Shown one piece after another: positions 27,314-36,000 of a stretch of DNA of 64,000 nucleotides. The notes beneath the pieces were generated by a model. That model had not been told where the DNA came from. It ran no database searches and saw only the letters and a program-made list of their open reading frames with translations. The DNA comes from an uncultured Pirellula sp. (lineage in GTDB: Bacteria; Planctomycetota; Planctomycetia; Pirellulales; Pirellulaceae). Made by a program: the position numbers and the translations under genes. The stretch is from the NCBI GenBank assembly GCA_903892355.1, contig CAITIE010000058.1, positions 1 to 64,000 of the forward strand, given 5' to 3'. Position 1 is the stretch's first letter; every line of letters begins with the position of its first letter.

Positions 27314-28957
27314 TCAGTGATTGAAGCGAAATTCAGCGGAGGTCAAAACCGCCCAGACGACATTCTGCCAGCGTGAGATTTTTCCTTCAAAACTGTCGGC
27401 GGTGCCGGAGCGTTGGATAAATTCCAAGACAGCCTCGGACTCGGCGTCATCGGGGTGTCGACCAAGAATCGCAATAAACAGGTCGTCAATCGCCCCCTTG
27501 GGATCGGCCTGCAACGCTAGCCTCGCGATCAGCCCATCCTTCTGGCTCCCCTCAAGGATCACTTGATGCATTTTCGGGTTGTTCGCTAAAAAGAGTGTGT
27601 CACCCACATCGGTGACAATCGTTTCCGGCATGACATCTGGCATCCGTTCCCTTAACTCGGGCAACATGGGATGGTCATTCTCCACTCTCTGCTGGAGTGC
27701 GATCTGAATCGAGCGAGCGAGTTGCTCAGCCGTAAGCGATCGTTCGATCGACCATGCAAACAAAGCAGGGTCATCAACACCTTGCGGGCGTATGGAACTC
27801 AATTGATAAGCTCGACTCGCTACGATTCCTCGGACCAAGTTGCGAACATCATACCCTGAGGCGATGAAATCGTTCGCCAACCCATCGAGCAATTCGGGGT
27901 GCGACGGATCATGCATCGAATCCATTTGGTCGAAGGGATGAACGATGCCTCGCCCCATCAACTGCGCCCAAACCCGATTGACGAAAGCCTTCGCAAACAT
28001 TGGGTGTCCTGAAAGAATCTCATCGACAAACTTCGTTCGCCGAGAGAATTTAGGAACGCGAGGTTCATTGGGAGGTAAAGGTGCTTGGTACAATTCATCG
28101 ATATCTTCCTGCTTCGCATCTTTTTCCGGGCGGGGTTCTTCGACGGTTTTGGAAGCATAAAAGGTGAGGATATTCGGAGAGCTCGCCCCATGAATATTGG
28201 CGAACTCGGAAAAGCCACCGATGGCGGATTCGCTGATTCGCGGCCCAGCGTCGGTCTTTTGATTTTTGCTCCGATTGAAGAACGCGACGAGGCCCCAATA
28301 ATGCTGTTGACGTATTTCCGATGCGATCATGTGATCGTGGCACTGAGCGCAATCGATCCGGATGCCGAAAAACGCAGGTGCCACCGCTTCCGCGATCGCT
28401 TGAGCATTGTCTTGACGTTCGAAGAGATACCACACCGCCCCAGCTTGATCGGGCGAATCTGGGCGAGCCAACAAAATCTCGCGGGCTACTTGATCCCAAG
28501 GACGGTTGTTGCGAAAAACATTTTCGAGGTAAGGGCGCCACAGTTTCTGGCGTTCGGCAACTTTCCCCCTGTTGCCTCGCCCCATTAAGATCGAATCAAA
28601 CGTGTCGGTAAAGTTTTGGACATAGTCTTCGCTCGCGAGCAATCGATCGATGCAGGCCAATCGCTTGTCGGGCGATACATCCTCGATAAAACTAACGCGT
28701 TCGGCAACGGTAGGGATGCGACCAGCGAGATCGAGATAGACTCGACGGACAAATTCCTCGTCAGAGCACAACGAGGCCGGTTCGATGCCGTGTTTGGAGT
28801 AGCCTGCTGCGATCTCTCGATCAATGCGGACCGCCATATCAGTACTGCCGGCCGTCACTTCGGATTCCTGCGCGTGTGCGCACTGAGGAACCAGCAACCC
28901 TGCTGTGAAGACCAGAGCGAGGAACGGTAATGACTCGAAAGTCCGGCGTTGAGGCAT
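27314..28957 (-). CDS. Exported DUF1549/DUF1553 protein (PSD1-type, no cytochrome motif)
   Basis: 547 residues with a signal peptide (SLPFLALVFTAGLLVPQCAHA). DUF1549 is seen in EEFVRRVYLDLAGRIPTVAE and a CAQCHDH motif (ICxxCH type) in the middle; DUF1553 follows with FVNRVWAQLMGRGIVHP and SYRAYQLSS-like sequence (ASRAYQLSS). It lacks the N-terminal planctomycete cytochrome domain present in the homologue at 52617-55679. The CAQCH could bind haem c or a metal. First gene of the operon with DUF1501 and WD40. DUF1549/1553-DUF1501 pairs are nearly always neighbours; their biochemical role is not settled. Confidence 0.9.
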   Translation of the reverse strand: MPQRRTFESLPFLALVFTAGLLVPQCAHAQESEVTAGSTDMAVRIDREIAAGYSKHGIEPASLCSDEEFVRRVYLDLAGRIPTVAERVSFIEDVSPDKRLACIDRLLASEDYVQNFTDTFDSILMGRGNRGKVAERQKLWRPYLENVFRNNRPWDQVAREILLARPDSPDQAGAVWYLFERQDNAQAIAEAVAPAFFGIRIDCAQCHDHMIASEIRQQHYWGLVAFFNRSKNQKTDAGPRISESAIGGFSEFANIHGASSPNILTFYASKTVEEPRPEKDAKQEDIDELYQAPLPPNEPRVPKFSRRTKFVDEILSGHPMFAKAFVNRVWAQLMGRGIVHPFDQMDSMHDPSHPELLDGLANDFIASGYDVRNLVRGIVASRAYQLSSIRPQGVDDPALFAWSIERSLTAEQLARSIQIALQQRVENDHPMLPELRERMPDVMPETIVTDVGDTLFLANNPKMHQVILEGSQKDGLIARLALQADPKGAIDDLFIAILGRHPDDAESEAVLEFIQRSGTADSFEGKISRWQNVVWAVLTSAEFRFNH

Positions 28958-29052
28958 GAACGCAATGAATGGTAGGGGGGAAAGGCAGGACCGATGAGCG
29001 GTCCCTTAGATTACTCGAAGGAACCGATCCTGTCAGCTTCGAACATCTCCGC

Positions 29053-29901
29053 TTATCCGAGGGCCTTCTCAAAAAGTGCCAGCAATCGGGCCCATGCTTT
29101 CTCTGCTTGTTCCTGATTGTGGACTCGCGTGTCGGGAGGGCACCAGCCATGCCCAGCAGGATAGACCTCAATTTCGGCGGGCAATTTCGCTTGGGCAAAG
29201 GCTTCCTTGAGGACTTTCTTCGAATCAGGATCGCGTTGATCGTCATTTTCGGCAACGGCGACGAGAAACGATGCTTTCATCTTGGGGATGAGCAAGTGTG
29301 GGCTTTCCGGATCTTTGGTAACCAGCCCACCGCCGTGAAACGAACCTCCGGCACCGATCCGATCAGGAACAGATGCGGCCGTTCGCATCACAATCGGGCC
29401 ACCCATGCAGTAACCAATCGTTCCCATTTTTTTGTTCTTGTCGACCTGTGGCTGAGCATCTAGCCAAGCTACGAATGCCTTGGCATCGGTTTCGTTGGTC
29501 TTCGCGTTCAACGAACGAGCGAGAGGTACTACCTCTTGGATAGGGGTGTTGGCGCCGTTGGCAGCGGTTGGCGATTTCATCGTGCGATAGAAAGGATTGA
29601 CCACAAGAACGCTGTAGCCAGCTTCCGCAAGACGCTTGCCCATCTGCTTCATGGCCGGACGCAACCCAAAGATATCTGGCCACACGATCACAGCCGCATG
29701 AGCGCCAACGGCGGGACTCACAAAATAGGCATCGCACTCCCCGTCAGGAGTTTTGATGCTGACATCGTTTTCCTGAACCTCCGCCGCATTAGCGCTTCGA
29801 GGAAACATAAATGCTGCGCCAACTCCCAGAGCCGCCAACGCTCCGATATCTCGGCGGGAATACTTTTTGAGGTCTTCTTCGAAATGGTCTTTATCGCACA
29901 T
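29053..29901 (-). CDS. Exported dienelactone hydrolase family protein
   Basis: 282 residues. SRRDIGALAALGVGAAFMF near the N-terminus is a twin-arginine type leader. The alpha/beta-hydrolase body has the dienelactone hydrolase nucleophile elbow GYCMGG with Cys165, the acid in the AENDDQRDP region and the histidine in PAGHGWCP. Classical members hydrolyse dienelactone in the cytoplasm; exported planctomycete paralogues have unknown substrates. It lies upstream of the DUF1549 gene on the same strand with 95 bp between them, so it may have its own promoter or lead that operon. Confidence 0.9.
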   Translation of the reverse strand: MCDKDHFEEDLKKYSRRDIGALAALGVGAAFMFPRSANAAEVQENDVSIKTPDGECDAYFVSPAVGAHAAVIVWPDIFGLRPAMKQMGKRLAEAGYSVLVVNPFYRTMKSPTAANGANTPIQEVVPLARSLNAKTNETDAKAFVAWLDAQPQVDKNKKMGTIGYCMGGPIVMRTAASVPDRIGAGGSFHGGGLVTKDPESPHLLIPKMKASFLVAVAENDDQRDPDSKKVLKEAFAQAKLPAEIEVYPAGHGWCPPDTRVHNQEQAEKAWARLLALFEKALG

Positions 29902-30335
29902 GCTATGTCTCTCACCATTGGTAAGTTAAATTCTGCGGGCACTAGGAATGCAACCGGTATGGACAATGAAAAACAGGCCATAATCATCCCACACTAGAAT
30001 CATCCGACACTGGGCCGCATTATAGCAATGCAGACGCCCGCCGAACCGTAGAGCCGGTATCAAATCCAGGCTATGCCCAGGCCCCTTCTCCCTTCGTATG
30101 CCGCAAAAAACAGGGGGATTCATCACTAGCAGTTTTCCCAAGGAACAAGCCAACGAGCATCGCGGGCGTGCCATTTACGTCCTATTTGTGAATTTCTCAA
30201 GAACGAATCGCACGTGCGCCCCCGTCGAGGCGTTTCTAGGCCTAGTCATCCAACAGATTGCAATTGGGAGCGAGAGAAACAATACTGGGCATGACGTCTT
30301 TGTAAGGTTCCTCGCAGAATTATCGAAATGATGCC
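29902..30335. other. 434-bp intergenic region between divergent genes
   Basis: This gap separates the start of the dienelactone hydrolase gene from the start of the NfeD-flotillin operon, so it must hold both promoters. A 16-bp tandem repeat with two mismatches is at 29982-30013 (AATCATCCCACACTAG unit). A 10-bp perfect palindrome CTAGGCCTAG is at 30236-30245. Two short overlapping open frames look non-coding. No clear -35/-10 pair was identified. Confidence 0.5.
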
Positions 30336-31058
30336 GTGATTGAACTGATTCATCCTTTAATCTCTGGTCCAGTACTGCCAGCCACCGTTCTTCTCGGGCT
30401 GGTGCTCGCTTGGAGTCTCTTCACGATCCTGGTCGGTTACGGCATGGACATGCATGGCGACTGGCCATTCCATTTTCATAATCCACTGTCGAGTTGGTTC
30501 CCGGGGCATGGGGACGCCGGTGCTGACCACCCGATCTTCCATGCGCTCGGCGATGCATTGGGTTCGGTCGTGCTTACCCCGACCAAATGGCTCAATCTAC
30601 GAAGTGTCCCGTTGATTCTCTGGGTGGGTATCTTTGCGTTAACCTGGTGGACGGCATCCGTTATCTGGTGGCAGGCCCTCGATGATTGGCTTGCACCGAA
30701 TCCAGGCGCATGGTCAACCACGATGATGATCGTCCGGAACATCGTGTGCGCTTTGTTCTTAACAAAACTGCTTACCAATCCCATGCAGGGTTGGTTCCAA
30801 AACACTCCTTCCATCGACTCCAAAATGATCGTCGGCTCCGAAGCGGAGATTTGCTCCCTCGACGCGACGCCTGAGCACGGCCAAGCCAAATTCAAGACCG
30901 ACGCCGCGCCCTTGCTGCTCAACGTCCGCACCGATGGACCACACTTGCCCAAGGGAACTCGGGTCTGGATTACCTACTACGACCGTGAGCGACGAATTTA
31001 TCTAGTCTCACCAACGACAACATCTACTCACTCCCACTCTGACGGAATTTCATCATGA
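30336..31058 (+). CDS. NfeD/YqiJ-like membrane protein (flotillin partner)
   Basis: 240 residues from a GTG; the ATGs just upstream run into a stop at once, so GTG 30336 is the best start. Three hydrophobic segments are visible (about 11-33 LPATVLLGLVLAWSLFTILV, 87-110 VPLILWVGIFALTWWTASVI, and 127-145). A C-terminal soluble part of OB-fold type follows (IVGSEAEICSLDATPEHGQA, GTRVWITYYDRE). This matches the E. coli YqiJ arrangement, in which an NfeD-like OB-fold membrane protein is encoded next to flotillin. Its stop overlaps the flotillin start (ATGA at 31055-31058), which supports a complex of the two. First gene of a four-gene operon. Confidence 0.85.
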   Translation: MIELIHPLISGPVLPATVLLGLVLAWSLFTILVGYGMDMHGDWPFHFHNPLSSWFPGHGDAGADHPIFHALGDALGSVVLTPTKWLNLRSVPLILWVGIFALTWWTASVIWWQALDDWLAPNPGAWSTTMMIVRNIVCALFLTKLLTNPMQGWFQNTPSIDSKMIVGSEAEICSLDATPEHGQAKFKTDAAPLLLNVRTDGPHLPKGTRVWITYYDRERRIYLVSPTTTSTHSHSDGISS

Positions 31059-33073
31059 ACGCAATGTTGGCCGCAGTCACCGCTTCCCAATTGGGTCTAG
31101 GAGCTTTGATCTTATTCGGTTCTCTCCTTTTAATCGGAACCGCATTCATCGTCATCGCAGGTAAGTTCTACGTGAAGGTTGGTCCTGACGAAGCGATCGT
31201 GAAGACCGGGATGGGTGGCATGTCGGTCATCATCGATGGCGGTGCATTGATTTGGCCAGTGATTCACCGCTACGAAAAAATGGACTTGACCTTGAAGAGT
31301 TTCGAGATCGCTCGGGAAGGATCCGAGGGGTTGATCTGCAAGGACAACATTCGAGCCGACATTAAGACAGCCTTCTTCATCCGGGTCGACAAGACCGAAG
31401 AGGAAATCAAGGAAGTCGCACAATCGATCGGTTGCAAGCGGGCGAGTCAAGTCGAGACGCTCCGAGAATTGTTTGACGCAAAATTCTCGGAGGCACTGAA
31501 GACGGTTGGCAAGCAGTTCGAATTCGTCGAACTTTATGACAAACGGGACAAGTTCAAGAACGAGATTCTCAAGGTCATCGGGACCGATTTGAACGGATAC
31601 CGTTTGGATGACTGTGCGATCGACTACCTCGAGCAGACTCGGTTGGAGCTGCTCAATCCCAACAACATCCTGGACGCCGAGGGTATCAAGAAGATTACGG
31701 AACTGACCTCCACCGAGAAGATTAAGGAAAACCACTTTACCCGCGAACGGGAAAAGACCCTTAAGAAGCAAGACGTCGAAGCTCAGGAAGCGATCCTGGA
31801 GCTCGAACGCCAACGGATCGAGGCCACGGAACGCCAGAAGCGAGAGGTCGCGGAAATCCAAGCCCGTGAAAACGCTTCGGCGGCGAAAGTTCAAGAAGAA
31901 AATCGGCTCTCCGCGGAGCGAGCGAAGATCGCCGTCGACGAAGAAATCGGCATAGCAAACCAGAACAAGGAGCGAACGATCCTGGTCGCACAGCGGAACA
32001 AAGAACGCACCGACGCCGTGGAGCTCGAACGCATCAACCGAGATAAAACGCTGGAAGCCACCGAGCGGGAGCGGGTCGTAGGGCTGGCTGTTGTTGAAAA
32101 GGAAAAGGCACTCGAGTTGGAGCGGCGGAATATTCAGGAAGTGATTCGCGAGCGAGTCATCGTCGAAAGGTCTGTGGTCGAGGAACAGCAAAAGATCAAA
32201 GATACTGAGGCATTCGCGAATGCAGAACGGACCAAAAAGGTAGAAATCACGGCTGCGGAAACGGCGGCCGAGCAATCGCTCGTGAAAGAAATCAAAGCGG
32301 CCGAGGCGGCTCGCAAGGCTGCTGAAAGTACGGCTGCGATGATTCGCATCCAAGCCGAAGCGCATCGGGACGAAGCGGAGCAAAAGTCCGCCGCGACAAA
32401 ACTGTTGGCCGCTGCGACTAGCGCTGAGCATGCCGCAAAGGGGTTAGCGGAAGCCCAAGTATCGCAAGCGAAAGCTGCTGCAACCCAGGAACAAGGACTC
32501 GCAGAAGCTCGCGTTCTTCGGGAAAAATTTACGGCAGAAGCTCAAGGAATCACCGAGAAAGCGAACGCCATGAAGGAACTCGACTCGGTCGGTAAAGACC
32601 ACGAAGAGTTCAAGCTCACACTCGAAAAGGAAAAGCAAATCGAACTGGCTGCGATCAGCGCGCAGCAGATGATAGCGAACAGCCAAGCTGCCGTTTTGGG
32701 AGAAGCGCTCAAAACCGCCAAGATCGATATCGTCGGCGGAGACGGCGAGTTCTTCGAGCAGATCTCCTCGGCGGTCAAGGGTGGCAAAGCGATCGATCGC
32801 TTCGTCTTGAGCTCCAAGGTTGCGACCGATATCAAGGATACATTCTTCACGGGCAATCCAGATCATTTCAAGGAGCAACTGGACCGGATTCTGGGGCAGT
32901 TGCACTTGAACTCCGGCGAGATCAAGGACCTGAGTGTCGCTGCGTTGGTTGCGAAACTGCTCGCGGGAGGAGATGCTGCTGGGATGCACACGCAGTTGGC
33001 GACCCTACTCGGGCTCGCGAGTTCGCTCGATATCGCCAACAAGCCGGTCGGAAATTTCCTTACCAAGAAATAA
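31055..33073 (+). CDS. Flotillin-like SPFH protein
   Basis: 672 residues. An N-terminal membrane segment (about 14-36) is followed by the SPFH domain (about 40-225; KFYVKVGPDEAIVKTGMGG, then FEIAREGSEGLICKDNIRADI). A long Ala/Glu/Lys-rich coiled coil runs from about 225 to 540, and a C-terminal helical region includes GGDGEFFEQISSAVKGG. This is the YqiK/flotillin type, which forms large membrane rings or rafts. Overlap with the NfeD-like gene upstream and a 15-bp gap to the AAA+ ATPase downstream indicate one transcript. Expected to sit at the inner membrane with the coiled coil in the cytoplasm or outside it, depending on topology. Confidence 0.93.
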   Translation: MNAMLAAVTASQLGLGALILFGSLLLIGTAFIVIAGKFYVKVGPDEAIVKTGMGGMSVIIDGGALIWPVIHRYEKMDLTLKSFEIAREGSEGLICKDNIRADIKTAFFIRVDKTEEEIKEVAQSIGCKRASQVETLRELFDAKFSEALKTVGKQFEFVELYDKRDKFKNEILKVIGTDLNGYRLDDCAIDYLEQTRLELLNPNNILDAEGIKKITELTSTEKIKENHFTREREKTLKKQDVEAQEAILELERQRIEATERQKREVAEIQARENASAAKVQEENRLSAERAKIAVDEEIGIANQNKERTILVAQRNKERTDAVELERINRDKTLEATERERVVGLAVVEKEKALELERRNIQEVIRERVIVERSVVEEQQKIKDTEAFANAERTKKVEITAAETAAEQSLVKEIKAAEAARKAAESTAAMIRIQAEAHRDEAEQKSAATKLLAAATSAEHAAKGLAEAQVSQAKAAATQEQGLAEARVLREKFTAEAQGITEKANAMKELDSVGKDHEEFKLTLEKEKQIELAAISAQQMIANSQAAVLGEALKTAKIDIVGGDGEFFEQISSAVKGGKAIDRFVLSSKVATDIKDTFFTGNPDHFKEQLDRILGQLHLNSGEIKDLSVAALVAKLLAGGDAAGMHTQLATLLGLASSLDIANKPVGNFLTKK

Positions 33074-33088
33074 TCCTAGGCGAACACC

Positions 33089-36000
33089 ATGACCACCAAT
33101 GCCCTTGCATCTGGTACGTACGAAGTCCTGCGCAATCGCCTACGTGAATCAGCAGGCGAATTGAGAACGCGATTCGCAAAATTGAATGCAGCCCGCGCGG
33201 CTGTTTTCGGGAATGTTGAGACACGGTTGTTGGCGACGACGCATGTAACGACAGATCACAATTGCGTTCCTCGCGATATCTTCTCGACGAAACAACACGT
33301 GTTGCTCGGCTACAACGTGCAATTTGGATTGAAGACCGAGATCGCACCTGAGGATGTCCTTTCCATCTATCGATTCGATGGAGAGCATGCCAAGCAGGAT
33401 TCGCTCAACAGTATCCTTAGCAGTGCGTTCCAACGGGACTTTCAAGAACTCTACCGATACTATCGAAACGCCACATTTTCCAGATTCGTGTGCAATGGAC
33501 CGAATCTTTATATGGTGTTTCAAATCGGAAAGACCACCACTAGCTTCAAGGCCTTTAAGTGGGCCGTGGACGGTGAGACTCTTCATTATATCGATAATCG
33601 AAGTGAGTCCGAAGTTCGCCAGCCGCCGCAACACGAATTCCAATGGAAGCGAGCCACGCGCGATCATCATCGACCTGGCAGGCACCCTCACATCTCGATC
33701 GAGGATCATGTTTTCGTAGAGTGTGTCCATGGCGATTTGACCATCAAGGTCGAGGATAACACCGAAGATGGGCTCGGTATCTATCGAGAGCCTGTCGACA
33801 GCCCCGACCAGACGCTCGACGATGCGGAAACCCTCTATGCGATCCTTGGGAATCTCATACTGCTCAAGATTCGTCCCTACCAAGAGCGAGATTTTAGATA
33901 CCTCGTTTTCAGTACGAAGCGCTCAACGGTGGAACGCCTGGATTCGATCGGCCAATCCTGCGTTTTGCTCCCGGACGATCACGGCATCATCTTTCCAAAT
34001 GGTTTCGTCCTGCAAACAGGCCAATCCCGGCTTTTCGATCACAAACTCAATAATCTCACCTTTGAGCGGATGATTCGGTCCCCCAACGGCGAGGACTATC
34101 TGTACCTGTTCGTCAATCAAGACGCCGGCGCGTACTTGCAATTGCGCTACAACCTGATTCGACAGGAAGTCGACACACCTCTTCTATGCCATGGCCAAGC
34201 CTTCTTTGAGAACGGGCACATGCTGAGCATGCGCGCTGGCGAGACAGCCCAAAAGCACCACGCCATCCAAATTTGGCAAACCCCATTTACGGGAACCGAC
34301 TTTCGTCCCACCGTCCAATCGGACACTCTCCTCTTCAAAATTGGGAATCGAGATCTCGTTCGAGGGATGGCCGAATGCCAAGAGTTGCTAACTCTTATCG
34401 ACAAGGATGAATCGTACGCAGATCTATACGCGGATCTCGGTAAGCGAGCCACCAACCTTCTCGACTCCTATTTTTGGCTCGATCGAGAAGAAGCCTTTCA
34501 ATTATCGGTTCCGATCGAACAAATCCGAGAAGCGGCGAACGCTGCAGTGGATGAATTTGAGAAGGTCGTCCGGGTTCGCAATGAAACCAACACTGCATTA
34601 GAACGCACCGACAAGGAAAGTATCGAATTGCTCAAGGCCTTCGAGCGAACTCGGTTCGACAAGGTCGAGGATTTCGTTCAGCAATTAGCCTCCATCCGCG
34701 CGCAGCGTGGCAAGGTCATCCAACTACGGGAATTGCGGTACATCGATAACGATCGAGTCGCTGGCATCGAGACGCAAATGGTCGAAGCCGCTGAGCGACT
34801 GGGGGTTCGATGTGTTCAGTTTCTGCTCGATCCTGCGTCGTTAACTCCCTATGCCAAACGAATCGAGGCGTTGGAGGCGCAGATCCCGAAGGTCGAATCG
34901 TCATCGGCCGCCAAGAAGCTTGAAGGGCAGCTCTCCGAGATCGGTGCCGACCTGGAGTTGCTCATCGAGACCGTATCTCAGCTAAAGATCGAGGATCTGT
35001 CGCAACGAACCAATATCGTAGATCGGATCGGCAATTGCCTCGCACTGTTGAATCGAATCCGATCGTCCCTCAAAACGCGGCTGAGATCGCTGACCACGGG
35101 GGAACTCGAATCCGACTTTGCGTCCCAATCCAAACTTCTCGATCAAGCGGCCGTAAGTGGCCTGGATTCATCGAATTCGCTGGAACAGGTGGATTCCGGC
35201 TTAACCCGTATCCTGCTGCAGATCGAGGAGCTCGAAGGACGTTATGCCGACTCGCAAGAGCTGTTGCTGCGGCTCACGGAAAAGAGGCAAGCACTTTGCG
35301 ATCTGTTTGAATCCAAACGCCAGCAATTGGTGGAGCAACAGACCCAAAGGGCGAATACGCTCGTTGCTGCTGCCAACCGTATCTTGGACGGCATTACCTC
35401 GCGATCCTTGAGAATCGAATCACCCACAGAGCTGCTGGCCTATTTTGCGTCGGACCTCATGGTCGAAAAGGTTCGGAAGATCGCAGGGCAACTCAAAGAG
35501 CTCGGAGACTCGGTCCGTCGCGATGATGTTCTGTCACGTTTGAAGGCGATCTCGGACGACTCGATACGCCAACAGCGCGATCGACGGGAATTGCTCAGCG
35601 ATGGCAATTCCGCGATCCGGCTTGGGCAACACTCGTTTAGCGTCAATCAGCAACCCATCGAGTTGACCACCGTCGTTCGAAACGACTCTTTGAATCTGCA
35701 TCTAACGGGAACTCAATTTTTCCAACCCCTCACCGACCCCTCGCTCGATGCCGCAAGAGATTTGTGGGAACAGCCACTTCCGAGCGAATCGAAGCAAGTG
35801 TATCGCGGGGAATACCTCGCCTATTGCCTGTTCCATGAATTGACAGAGACGCCACCGCGTCGTCGGGTCGGTTCTGCGACATCGCCACTAGCAGCGGATT
35901 TCAATGCAGCCCCCCCCATCCTGCGCTCCGCTGAATACTTGAGTTTGGATGCATCCCAGAAAGCGGATTGGGTCCGAGAGCGTATGCAGAGTCGCTATGC

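Noticed and set aside
30098-30331. 77-codon frame just before the NfeD-like gene
   Set aside because: Starts in the promoter region, lacks a ribosome site and motif; overlaps another short frame on the other strand.
31130-32431. Long minus-strand open frame of 433 codons antisense to the flotillin gene
   Set aside because: It lies wholly within the coiled-coil coding region of flotillin, whose protein has clear SPFH features; the antisense frame is open because of the biased codon pattern and shows no family motif.
33149-33883. 244-codon minus-strand frame within the AAA+ ATPase gene
   Set aside because: Fully inside a gene with good coding character; no motif.
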